A stretch of 64,000 bases of DNA, from the NCBI GenBank assembly GCA_014058105.1, contig JACGCM010001245.1, positions 186,001-250,000 of the forward strand, written 5' to 3'. This DNA comes from Kingdonia uniflora. Taxonomy: Eukaryota > Streptophyta > Magnoliopsida > Ranunculales > Circaeasteraceae. Below are positions 22,405 to 33,038 of the stretch, piece after piece (position 1 is the first letter of the stretch; each line of letters opens with the position of its first letter). The translations under genes were made by a program, and so were the position numbers. The notes under the pieces are model-generated. The model ran no database searches, had not been told where the DNA came from, and saw only the letters and a program-made list of their open reading frames with translations.

Positions 22405-25119
22405 TGTAGTGTCCCAAATTTTTATTTTATTTTTTATTTTTTATTATTCTTCATGCATCCACTCATATCATTATGTATCGTGCATCTTCCCTCTCTGCAT
22501 TGCATCTTCTTTCTCTTATCAGGACTTGGAGTTCTTCTTTTCTTCTTTTTTTCCTTTCTGTGTTTCGGTGGGTTTGGTGGTTGTTTGGCAGAGGAGGTGT
22601 GTTGTGGTTTCGGGGAGCCCGTAGTTGGCTTGGAGGTTTGTTGTTGTTGTTGTTGTGTTGTGTTGTGTGTGGTGCGATCCAGGAAAGACTCGTGGCCTTT
22701 TCCTGAGTTTCCGTCAGTTTTCCTTGGAAATGAATCTTTTTGGTTGGTCTGGGTACTTTCTGTCCCATTCTATTCGAACAGACTTTGCTTTTGTTCGAAT
22801 ACATCCTTACCTGTTTCATTTTGTTCGAACATGATTCTTTCTATTCAAATATATTTCCATCTGTCTTATTTTATTCGAACAAACTCATTCCTGTTCGAAT
22901 ACATTCCTTCCTATTTCTTTCTGTTTGAATAGAAATATCTTATGTTCGAATAGATGTCTGTTATGTGGATTTCCACCAGTTCTAGTTCTATTCGAACAAC
23001 ATTCTTTCTGTTCGAATAGATTCCTTCCTATTCTATTTTATTCGAACAACATCTTTTATGTTCGAATAGACTTCTACCTGATTCATTTTGTTCGAATAGA
23101 AATGTATTCTATTCGAACAAAGGCGTGTTTGAATGACCAGGTTAGGTCTTTCTTCGCGATTCTTGGCCGTGGGATTGCCTCGAGTGAAGTGTGGGATCTT
23201 AGGGTTTTAATTACCCTTTTTTTTTTCATTTCTCTCTCACCCATCACTCTCCAAATTAGAATTCCTCTTCACTCTCTCGCTCCTCGGTTGTGATCAATTG
23301 TTGGGATTGACCTCGCCATTTCCTGGGTGAGTATTCCCCTATCCCTTTTCCTTGTGTTTGATTAGTTTGCAGCTTTGGTGGAACCCTGTGATTTAGGGTT
23401 TGTGGTGTTGGGTCGATTGTATCTCTTGCAGGTGTTAGATTGTTGGCGTTGGTGTGATTGTTGTTGGTTGTGGAGGTTGAGGTTGGGTTAACCCGTCAAT
23501 TGGCAGATTTGTGGGTTATCCTTTATCAGGCGAGTGTCCCTCAATTGCTAAATTTTTATACTAATTTAACCTGTGTTAGATTGAGCATGCATTTGGCATT
23601 GAGGTGGTTGTGATTGGTTTAGACTATATTGTTCCTTCTGTTGTAGTTGTTGATTCAGGGTTGTGGTTTCCTATGGTTAGGCATGTTGGGTGTGTTCTCT
23701 TTTTGTCTTTTAGGAAGTTGGGCATTAGTGGGGAATTCTCATGGTCTTGTCCTTGACTGCTGTGCTTCAGTCTTGTAGAGACTGATGTTGTTGGATGTTG
23801 TGATTGGTCAATTAGTCACTGTTCATCTGGGGTTTGGATATTGTGACTGGTCAATTAGTCACTATTCATCTGTGGGTTGATGTAGTGACGGTGAGGTTGT
23901 TGTTTCATCTATGCTTAGATGGTGTGACTGAGTCGCTATTCATCTGGTTTAGGATTGTTTGCCACTCTCTTATGCAGGTGGTCATCCTATGTGTGATGTC
24001 GTGTGAATGGTTGTTGTATTTTGATCTCTTGTAGATCTGTTGCATCTTTAGATCATATAAAACCCTTTTTAAACTTAATGAAATCGGATACATAAACCAA
24101 CTTTACATCGGCTAACCCTCGAGAGGTTACCAAGATTCTTATATCAGGTTAAAATAGTAGGTGTGCCGTTGGCGACATGCACTATCATACCTAATTACCC
24201 ATTCGGAAGTGTGGGATGGCATGAGACAGTTCCTCAGGTACCGGTCTTATTCTCTGTGAGGTTGAAATTCCTTGGAATGTAAATAAAGTTTAAACGTTGG
24301 CTCCGTCGGTTGCAAATCCCAGAACACTTTGATCAAGTGGTAATATCCTTTAGAATGCCCGAGCTTGGACAAAAAATCATACCCCTTATATCAAATAACG
24401 ATCTCCTTAAGATAATCATGTTAGCAGTTGATCAACCAAATTATAATAGGATCATAATCATTTAACATTAGGATTAGTAGAGCATATCATACCATTCAGC
24501 ATTTGGGATAATTATGGGATTATCCCAGTTCATCACATCACATCATTAGCACATCATCATCATTACAACATATTCCTCATATCTCCTTTCCACATGCTCC
24601 CTTTCCTTTCCCTTTCCCTTTACTCTACACTTATATATATCACTGCACTTTAAAATACTCCTTATCTCATTCACCTCTTCTCCTTCTCTGTACTTGTTAT
24701 ATTAGTAGGTTGTTTAGCCTTATTGGGCATTAGTGAGTTGTGGTTTTGCTCACTCACGCTTTGTTCCCCCCCTTTCAGAGGCGAAGTAGTTGCAGGGTTT
24801 GCTTGAGAGTTTCAGCTGTTGGTTCTGGTGTTGCAGTTGCTATTCTTGCTTCGGTTTTAGTATTTTCTTGTATGTTCTCAGTTCTTGACGTTGTTTTGTA
24901 TTTGAGATATTGTATTTACATTTTCAATTAATGTATATATATCTTTTTCTTTCGTTTTATTCTTTTACTATGATGATATTACTATAGTCAATGATTGAGC
25001 ATGAACTTGCCTATGACTCGGTTGTTTGTAGGGGCAAATTGGTTGTATTCCCCGACCTGCACCCCTCTGAATCTCAGTAATTGGTCTAAATACCGATTAT
25101 TGGATTTTGGGGCATGACA
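22405..25119. mobile_element. Solo LTR, 2.7 kb, inserted in aORF3 of element B
   Basis: Starts TGTAGTGTCCCAAA and ends TTTTGGGGCATGACA, with the 5-bp duplication GATTG at both sides (22400-22404 and 25120-25124). Removing it and one GATTG restores the aORF3 frame, as in copy C. There is no PBS, PPT, gag-pol or internal copy of the ends, so it is best read as a solo LTR left by LTR-LTR recombination. Size and termini resemble the long LTRs of chromovirus (Tekay/Del-type) elements, which is inference. Short open frames across it, some with hydrophobic stretches, are not supported as genes. A TATA-like TTATATATATC is near 24630. Confidence 0.85.
22768..23130 (+). repeat. TTCGAA palindrome array 2 (inside the solo LTR)
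   Basis: About fourteen TATTCGAACA / TGTTCGAATA units alternate at roughly 20 and 35 bp spacing, ending TATTCGAACAAAGGCGTGTTT. Units are imperfect palindromes around TTCGAA. Array, orientation and right end match 14678-14908 and 50090-50302. Confidence 0.85.
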
Positions 25120-26252
25120 GATTGCCTTCAGGGAGATGACGAAGAACCTGTGGAACTTCAGTATAGAACTGTAAAACAAAGTAAGTATAACAATGTATAA
25201 TGTATAAGATTGATATGTTGAAATTATATGTTGCTCCGTTGATGATAATGCGTGGTTAATGACAGGTCTTAAATCCAAGGTGATAAGGAAGGAGTCTTTG
25301 TTGGATACAGTTGCTCAGGAAGGGACAAAACTCGAGGCTATGTTGAAAGAACTCGGTATTAGCATAAAAAAGCGTGCTAACAGTCAATCCGAGAAAGTTC
25401 AAAAGTCTCAATCGACGAGGCTAATGACGGGTGATGGTAACAAGAAGAAAGGAACTGAAGAGGAAAGGAGAGTGAATCTGCCCAAGACCTCTGGAGTGGA
25501 CTTCACGGGTATTTCGGAGTCAACTACGTCGAGCAAACTAGCTCGAACGTTTCCCAAGAAGAAGATATTTAAGCATGGTTTGACATCTAGAACCACAGGA
25601 AGTGGTGAGGTCGTAGGAGAGCTAAAAAAGAGAAGGGTTGAACCTTCTGAACTGATAACGACGAAGGTCAGAGAGGATCGACCTGTTATAGAAGATGAGC
25701 TTAAAGAAGTAAAGGAAAGGGCAAGGCTTGCAGCTCATAATGGGGAGGAGGAGATGAGCAAAATGGTAAGCTCATTTGCTTAAATATGTGATGCATTTTG
25801 TATTGTGCTTCGAGCTAACAATGAGGTCAATTTTGTTTATTTTCTAGGCTGCTTGTCTTATGAAGGGGATATGCCTCAGGGTCGAGGAGGAGAAAGCTGA
25901 GCTGAGGAAGGAGAAAGTCAATCTTGAGAAGATCGTAGCTCGATTGAAGGTTGACTTGATTAAGGAGGGGAAGCGGCTGGAGGCCCTGAAGGCTTTTCAA
26001 GTGGTGAAGATCAACAATTTGTCCATGGAAGCAAGAGCAAACATTGAGGAGGTGGCAACTGAGCGTAATAGACTCGGGTGCCACCTTATATCAAAGGGGT
26101 ATTCCAAAGATGAGGTGAATACCATCATGGTGGATACCTATGTTGAGGAGGAAGAGGATGACGAGGCAAAAAATATTACTGTTGGAGTTGTGGACGGGCT
26201 GGATAGTGTCACTCCCCAAACGGTGCGAGATAACCAAGTGGATGACAATGAG
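25120..26252 (+). pseudogene. aORF3 of element B, end of exon 1, exon 2 and start of exon 3
   Basis: Exon 1 ends at 25180 (ACAAA|GTAAGTATAAC). Intron 1 (85 bp) ends AATGACAG at 25265. Exon 2 (25266-25765) encodes G-L-K-S-K-V-I-R-K-E-S-L-L-D and a charged linker with K-K-R-R-V-E, a possible nuclear localisation signal. Intron 2 (25766-25847, 82 bp) runs from ATG|GTAAGC to TTTTCTAG. Exon 3 begins A-A-C-L-M-K-G-I and enters a coiled coil (V-E-E-E-K-A-E-L-R-K-E-K-V-N-L-E). Both introns keep GT and AG here and the three exons join in one open frame. Exon 3 is cut at 26252 by the Athila element and resumes at 36782 (D-D-N-E then Q-P-E-E-D-N-E). Confidence 0.78.
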
Positions 26253-27370
26253 TGATAACGGTCAAAATCCGGTGTTTAGTATGGGTAAAAATCAAGTGTT
26301 GTTCACTTCCGAACGGGACTAGAAAATGGTTGTTTTGTGATTCAAAGATGTAAAACACTTATGCTAATGAAGTCAAATATTGGGTTTTAGACAATAATTA
26401 AAAACCTAGGGAAAGAATCCACCTCAATTATACCAAATATATAAACTAACAATAGTTACCCATAGTAAAGATATAGTTTATGATCTCAAATCAAGTTGGT
26501 TCATTTTTTATCATGATGTTTCATTTTAAACTACATAAAATACATGACTTTCAAGTATGAAAATACGAAATGTGAAAGCATACAAATGCTAACTACAAAC
26601 CGTGAATCTCTTGAAGGTCGGGCATTTAGTGTAAATAAAATAGAACTTTTAGGATAACTATATTCTTAATCACAAAACTTGGTCTATATCTCATGGACAT
26701 AGACCAATAATATAATATAATAATATAGAGATGAACTTTTACAATAAAAGCTTATTTGGGCTAACACATGCAAGTCTACATATTTAACATATTTTTGGCT
26801 TCATCTCCCCCTAGAGGAGAGACTTAGTTAGCCATAAAGAATAAAGTAAAACAACGAAGTAAAGAAGAATTCATGATAAACAAGGAAGAAAAATAAGAAC
26901 TTATTAGATGATATAAGACTTACAAAATTCTTCAAATGCTCAAAACTTTGCTTCAAGTTCTCCAACAATGCTATCTTCTCTTACTTTATTACAATAATTC
27001 TCCCAAGCTCTCAAAATTGGATGATCTTATGAGCTCACCACCTCTCCTTTTATAGATGAAGGAGAGGGTTCTTACATTTAATATAAAATTTATAACCTAT
27101 GCCATGAATGTACATAAATTTGTAACCTCCAAGAGTTATCCTCCAAAATTATAACCTCCCCATGTGGGACCCTTGTATTTGACAACTCTACATCCTTCTC
27201 CAGCAGTTCATCCTTTGAGCTATACATCCCAGTATTTGTACATATTTGGTAAATGAGCTCCATGTGACCTGAAATATAAAAATTAGTTTTATAAGTCATG
27301 TTTAATAATAAAATTAAGAATAATAAACATTAAGTCATAGGGGAATAGTGGTCATTTTATGTGTCCATCA
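26253..27370 (-). repeat. 3' LTR of the Athila element
   Basis: On the sense (minus) strand it runs TGATGGACACATAAAATG to GACCGTTATCA. A TATA-like TCTATAAAAGGAGAGG is at about 27045-27060. It matches 35656-36776. Confidence 0.95.
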
Positions 27371-27386
27371 AATACCCCCAAACTTA
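27371..27386 (-). other. Polypurine tract of the Athila element
   Basis: Read on minus: TTAAGTTTGGGGGTATT directly before the LTR, the usual Athila-type PPT. Confidence 0.85.
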
Positions 27387-28777
27387 AAGTTTGCTAGTCC
27401 TCGAGCAAAGAAAAGAATAAAAGCATAACTCTTTCGTGGTTAAGACGATTGCATTTAGCGTATGCAACAAGCCGTTAAACCTTTATGTTACCCATATAGG
27501 ACGAGTTTTGTCACGTGAGGGTTTGCAGTGACTATACCCACAAAAGTCAATAAGGGCATTATAGTAGCTTAGATACTCATTAGGTCATTTCAACTAACTT
27601 ATTGATATCTGATAATGGTAAAAATATTAAGAAGGTAAACCCCTTAAAATTTAATTCTTTCACATATATATAATCAGAAAACTTGGAGAATTATCCAAAA
27701 CTAGAGATACTACCCAATACTTAAATGAGATTTCACATATTTTTCTAATATCCTCCAGTGTTGTGAAAATAGTTACTGCACGTACAACTTTATTTAGAGG
27801 CTCTTGAGTCAATATCCAGTCATTTCGTATTTTGTGAAACAAATCCAACGATCAGTTTGAATGTGCCATAGTCAATTCGAATCCTATTATAGATTTTTGG
27901 GGAATAACTATAAGCCTTTAAATTTTGGTACTTGTTTCCTTAGTGAAGCCTCCATAATATAAGTCGTTGGTCGACAATCCCAGCCAGTTGGCTTAGGCTG
28001 TTGGGATTTGGTACCCCTTCGTGACCTAGGCTCTGGATTCTCACAAGTAAACTTTATTCCTTGCTCCTTTCATATAGTTCATGACTATACTCGAGATTGG
28101 TGATAATTCCTCATATTTCAGTTCTAATCATGCGAGTATGCCTTGCATCTTAAAAGTTTTTAGAGCTATTTTGGCTTATAGAAATCCTTATTATATTACT
28201 TCAGGATCAAATTTATTCTTAGGCAGTTGTTTCCCTTGTAGTGGATCATTCCTACCTCAAATACTAGATTCCCTTTGATTGCTCAAAATTCTAGCAAAAG
28301 TAATAAATGCAATACTATCGTGAAGTGCTTTTGTTTTGAGAAATATCAGTCAACATGAATTTTTTTCTAATTAAAGGGTAGTACATCTAGCTTAAGATAA
28401 TGTTCCAAAATTTTCTAAGCATGTATTTGATGAAAATTTTAACTTTACTGTTTTTACGACCAAAATATTTAGACCATATCAAATACTTATAAGCTTGCAG
28501 AAACTTACTAAAGAGTCTCATAAATTACCATAATGACCTATCATTTCTCTAAAAAGGTGAAAAATGTGAACAATTTTCCCCTACCCCCAAACTAGAAAGA
28601 AGCATTGTCCCCAATATTTGAAAACATACCTTAAAATAAGGAAAAAAAAGAAAATTGGAACATAGTACCTGATATAACATGGGTTGCCTCCCAGATAGCG
28701 CTAAATTTATTGTCTTCAGCCAGACAAAATGAGGAACCCTCAAACTCAGTAAAAGTTGGGTAAAAAGGATATGAATG
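27387..28777. other. 3' non-coding region of the Athila element
   Basis: Nothing recognisable as env or another protein is found on either strand. Short open frames lack family motifs. CCCCAAACT near 28586 on the plus strand, a second PPT-like tract when read on minus, is the only notable string. Confidence 0.6.
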
Positions 28778-30190
28778 TCACTCCTCATAAACTGGGTCCA
28801 GAAGCTTCAAGTCTTCATTAGTGAAGCTAAAAAGTTCATAATAAGGCTTAAGCCTTTGCCCGTTCACTTTTTGTATTTTGCCAGTACTCAGTTCTTCAAC
28901 CTCAACCGCCCCATGTGGATATACCATTTTAACAATGAGAGGCCCGGTCCATCGTGATCGTAGTTTGCCAGGAAATAAATACAACCTAGAAGAGTACAGC
29001 AAGACTTTTTGGTTTTGTTCAAATGATTTTCGCAAAATGTTTTTGTCTTAAAACGCTTTCATGCGCTCCTTGTAAGTCTTTGCTGAATGGTATGCATCAT
29101 TCCGTAGTTCTTCTAACTCATTGAGTTGAAGCTTGCGATGTAAGCCGGCCTTCCCAATGTTAAAGTTCAAGGCCTTTATTGCCCAATATGCTCAGTGTTC
29201 TAATTCAACTGGAAGGTGACAAGCCTTTCCATAGACTAGCCGGTAAGGGGACATTCCAATAGGTGTCTTATAAGCAGTACGATAATCCCAAAGAGCATCG
29301 TTTAGTCGAGTTGACCAATCTTTACAGTTTGGTCTTATCATTTTTTGAAGAATAATCTTGATTTTACGATTGGAAACCTCCACTTGCCCACTAGTCTGCG
29401 GATGGTACGGTGTAGCAACCTTGTGTGTTACTCTAATTTTTTTTATTAAGTTCGCAAACATTCGACTGTTAAAATGTGACCCCCATCATTAATTATTGCC
29501 CTCGGTGTACCAAAACGAGAAAAATATTTTCTTTAATAAATTTAATAGCAACCGAACTATCATTGGTCCTAGTAGGAATAGCTTCAACCCACTTAGTCAC
29601 ATAGTCAACGACTAAAAGGATGTACATGAACCCAAAAGATGGGGTGAAGGTACCCATAAAGTCTATGCCCCAAACATCAAATGGTTCAACGATCAAGATT
29701 GGGTTTAGTGGCATCATATTCCTACGGGACAAGGCTCCCATTCTCTGACATCTATTGCAAGCCTTACAAAATTCGTGAGCATCACAAAATAAGGTAGGCC
29801 AATAAAATCTACGCTGTAAAATTTTTGCAGAGGCCTTTTAGGAGCTGAAGTGGCCACCACAAGTTTAGGAGTGAAAAAATTCTATGACTTTGGTATGCTC
29901 AGAATCTGGGACACATCTCCTACTAATTTGATCAGAACAATATTTGAACAGGTACGGATCATCCCAGAAGAAGTGTCGGGCCTCACTAAGAAATTCTTTC
30001 TTATCTGGCTTGGTCCAAAAACTAGGAAGAAGCCCTGTGGCAAGATAATTCGCTATGTCTGCAAACCATAGTACAGAAGACATAGAGCGAATGGGCATGA
30101 GTTGCTCGTCAGGAAAGGACTCACGAATAGGTAACGACCTATCTAAAGAATCATTGTCTATTCGAGAAAGGTGGTCAGCTACCACATTCT
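28778..30190 (-). pseudogene. Integrase of the Athila element
   Basis: In order on the minus strand: an HHCC zinc region (30185-29760; H-T-K-V-I-E-F-F-H and C-K-A-C-N-R-C-Q-R, with one stop between), then the DDE core with W-G-I-D-F-M-G near 29665. The second Asp block lies near 29490, where a frameshift and a stop fall. The Glu block S-G-Q-V-E-V-S-N-R is near 29390. The C-terminal GPY/F-like module W-T-G-P-L-I-V-K is near 28950, and the frame ends at 28778. The domain would insert the element's cDNA; the frameshift at the catalytic block disables it. Confidence 0.9.
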
Positions 30191-30245
30191 CGGCACCTTT
30201 TTTATCCCAAATCTCAATATCAAACTCCTAAAGTAATAATATCCA

Positions 30246-31427
30246 TCAGATTAAGCGTTGTTTGGTGTCCTTCTTGGTAAGAAGATGTTTGATAGCATCA
30301 TGATCCGTATAGACTATTACTTTGGAACCTATGAGAAAAAAACAAAAAATTTCTAAAGAAAAGACTATCGCTAGAAGTTCTTTCTCTGTGGTTGTGTAAT
30401 TGAGTTGCGCATCATTAAGAGTTTTACTGGCATAATAGATGGCACGCGGAAGGTTATCAATGTGTTGTACCAAAACTGCACCAATGGCATAGTCAGATAC
30501 ATCACACATCAACTCGAAAGGTTCGTTCCAGTTTGGAGGTTGGATGATGGGTGATGATGTTAGACGTGTTAGGAGATTCCCAAAAGCTTTAAGACACGAA
30601 TCATCGAATAAAAAGGTGGTGTCCTTGGCGAGGAGATTGTTGAGGGGTCGAGCAATTTTGCTAAACTCAGGAACAAAACGTCGATAAAATCTTGCATGCC
30701 CCAAGAATGAACGAACATCCTTGACTGTTCGTGGGGGTGGGAGACTAGATATGGCATCGATCTTGGCTTTATCTACTTCGATTCCCTTTGCTGATATGAC
30801 ATGTCCTAATACTATGGCTTTTTTCACCATGAAGTAACATTTTTCCTAATTTAGAACAAGATTTTTCTGCTGACACCTAGCAAGAACAATAGATAAGTGG
30901 TGGAGACATTGGTCAAACGAATCTCCAAAGAGGGAGAAGTCATCCATGAAAACCTTAAGGAAATGCTCAGCCATGTCAAAGAAAATGCTCAACATACATC
31001 GCTGAAATGTTGCTGGAACATTGCATAACCCAAATGGCATGCGACGATAGGCAAAGGTTCCAAAAGGACAAGTAAGCGTGGTTTTCTCTAGGTCCTCTAG
31101 AGCGATGGGTATTTGATTGTACCCAGAATACTCATCAAGAAAACAATAGTATTCATGACCGGCGAGACGTTCAAGCATTTGATCCATGAATGGTAAGGGA
31201 AAATGATATTTTCGAGTGATCGAATTGAGTTTTCTATAATCTATACACACTCGCCACCCTATGGTCATGTGAGTGGGGACAAGATCATTGTGATCATTCT
31301 TCACAACAGTGATTCCAGACATTTTAGGAACAACATGAATTGGGCTTACCCATGGGCTGTCAGAAATAGGATAAATGATCCCAGCATCAAGTAGTTTTAA
31401 AATTTCTTTTCTCACAACTTCAGCCAT
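30246..31427 (-). pseudogene. pol: Reverse transcriptase and RNase H of the Athila element
   Basis: The RT runs from 31427 (L-D-A-G-I-I-Y-P-I-S-D-S, V-C-I-D-Y-R-K-L-N, R-M-P-F-G-L-C-N) to the catalytic F-M-D-D at about 30950. A single TAG at about 30847 replaces the Trp usually found in L-V-L-N-W-E-K-C. The frame then continues through S-F-L-G-H-A-R-F-Y-R-R-F and the RNase H (M-C-D-V-S-D-Y-A-I-G-A-V, T-T-T-E-K-E-L-L, Y-T-D-H-D-A) to about 30246. Both catalytic centres look intact apart from the nonsense change. Confidence 0.93.
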
Positions 31428-31451
31428 AGTCGGGTTAAGCCTTCGTTGTCC

Positions 31452-33038
31452 TTATCTGGACTTCTTGGTATTATCCTCGAGATTTATCTTGCGCATGCAC
31501 ACTGAAGGACTAATACCCTTAATATTTGAAATGTTCCATCCAAGAGCTTTTGTGTTTCCCTTTAATACACGCATTAATTTCTCTTCATTCTCAGGTTCTA
31601 GGTCGGATGCAATGATAGCATGAAGAGTTTCATTAGGACCTAGGTAGACATATTTGAGATTTTTAGGGAGAGGTTTAAGTTCTAACCTAGCGGGCACTTC
31701 CTTCGCTTTTGGAACATGATCTTTGACTTTTAGCATTTCAACATTATCATTGCTATCCAAAATAGGAATAGAATCTAACAAGGCATTAACCTCATTGATG
31801 AGGTTATCAACATCTAAATTATCTCCAAAATGTGCAAGAGAAGCTTCTAACGGGTCCCTAGGATTGGAACTATGAAATGTACTGTTTACAACAGTACCAA
31901 GCATGTTACACTCATCGGGATCATTTTCAAACGGAGTATGAGTTGCATTGAAAATATTCAGATTGATGATCTTATTCCCATAAGTCAACTTCATAGCTCC
32001 GCTACGGTAATTGATCAATGCATTAGCAGTGGCCAAGAAAGGTCGGCCAAGGATCACAGGTATCTTACTATTTGGGCCTTCTACCGGGTTTGTGTCAAGG
32101 ACCACAAAGTCAACAAGATTGAAAAAAATATCAACCTGGACAAGTAGATCCATCACAACTCCCCTTGGAATTCTAATGGATCGATTAGCTAGTTGTAAGG
32201 TTCTATGTGTCGGTTTTAGTCCTTCTAAACCTAGCCGCTCATATACCGAATAAGGGATCAAGTTGACACTGGCACCTAAATCAAGTAAGGCTTTTTCGAT
32301 ACGATTTGTCCCTATATGATAAGAAATTGTCGGCATTCCTGGATCTTTGTATTTCATGGGTGCTTTGTTCAAGATTATAGAGCTAACCTGAGCATCCAAT
32401 TGAATAACATTTTCACTGTCATGGACATTGAAAGCTTTCTTGGAAACATTCATACGTTTCTTGAACGTGCAGAGGTCCTTGAGATGTTTTGCATAGGAAG
32501 GAATCTGTCGTAACGCATCGAGGAAAGGAATAGTAATCTTAAGATTCTTGAACATCTCCTTAACCTCTTCATTGGGAATGTTCTTCCTATTGACTAAAAA
32601 CCGTTGGGGAAAAGGTGCTCTAGGAATTCTAGGCGGGTCATTTTCGATAATCTTCTTACTTAGCGAAACCTGCCCAGTCTCTTCCTCAACAAAAGGAGTT
32701 TCTTCACATATAGGTTTGCCTCCTTCTACAACTTTCTCAATACTAAGATTAGGACTTTCACATGATTTGTCCTCAGGCATCCTAACTTTGTTGTCTATAG
32801 TCTTTCCACTTCTAAGTGTAATCACCTCATTCGCTTGATCACGGTGTAAACTCTCGGTTTGATCCTTCAGATTGGGTTGGGTTTGACTTGGAAATGTACC
32901 TTTATCTCTAGTACTTAACCCAGATGCCAATTGAGCAATTGATGTTTCTATTCGACTCATGGATTGCTGATTCATTTGCATAAATTGTTGCATCAACTGG
33001 TTATTGGATTGCAATAGGGCTTGGATGCCATCATCCAA
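31452..33038 (-). CDS. gag-pro: Gag C-terminal part and protease of the Athila element (long open frame, 528 codons)
   Basis: This is the longest open frame in the window. A Gln-rich start (S-N-N-Q-L-M-Q-Q-F-M-Q-M) leads to a linker and the retroviral-type aspartic protease at about 32310-31960, with A-L-L-D-L-G-A-S-V-N-L-I-P-Y. Athila proteases typically read D-L-G-A-S, so the active site is normal for the lineage. The C-terminus continues toward RT and ends at a stop just before it (31449). The upstream gag frame is separated by stops at about 33055, so the listed ATG at 33038 is only the first in the open stretch, not the true start. Confidence 0.8.
   Translation of the reverse strand: MDDGIQALLQSNNQLMQQFMQMNQQSMSRIETSIAQLASGLSTRDKGTFPSQTQPNLKDQTESLHRDQANEVITLRSGKTIDNKVRMPEDKSCESPNLSIEKVVEGGKPICEETPFVEEETGQVSLSKKIIENDPPRIPRAPFPQRFLVNRKNIPNEEVKEMFKNLKITIPFLDALRQIPSYAKHLKDLCTFKKRMNVSKKAFNVHDSENVIQLDAQVSSIILNKAPMKYKDPGMPTISYHIGTNRIEKALLDLGASVNLIPYSVYERLGLEGLKPTHRTLQLANRSIRIPRGVVMDLLVQVDIFFNLVDFVVLDTNPVEGPNSKIPVILGRPFLATANALINYRSGAMKLTYGNKIINLNIFNATHTPFENDPDECNMLGTVVNSTFHSSNPRDPLEASLAHFGDNLDVDNLINEVNALLDSIPILDSNDNVEMLKVKDHVPKAKEVPARLELKPLPKNLKYVYLGPNETLHAIIASDLEPENEEKLMRVLKGNTKALGWNISNIKGISPSVCMRKINLEDNTKKSR

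Noticed and set aside
22768..23130. CRISPR-like array
   Set aside because: Units are short palindromes at irregular spacing without a constant repeat or unique spacers, in plant nuclear DNA.
22402..23293. Overlapping frames with hydrophobic and Cys-rich stretches as a membrane protein
   Set aside because: They run through the solo LTR and its TTCGAA array; repeats without stops in several frames create them. There is no conserved domain.
22405..25119. Complete small LTR element (TRIM or LARD) instead of a solo LTR
   Set aside because: The terminal sequences do not recur inside and no PBS or PPT is visible. A diverged internal LTR pair cannot be fully excluded without a self-alignment.
27090..27299. 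Repeated 69-codon frame (also at 36496-36705) as a gene
   Set aside because: Both copies lie in the Athila LTRs; the duplication is the LTR itself.
27387..28777. env-like ORF of the Athila element
   Set aside because: The place is right, but no frame of suitable length or transmembrane pattern is found on the sense strand.
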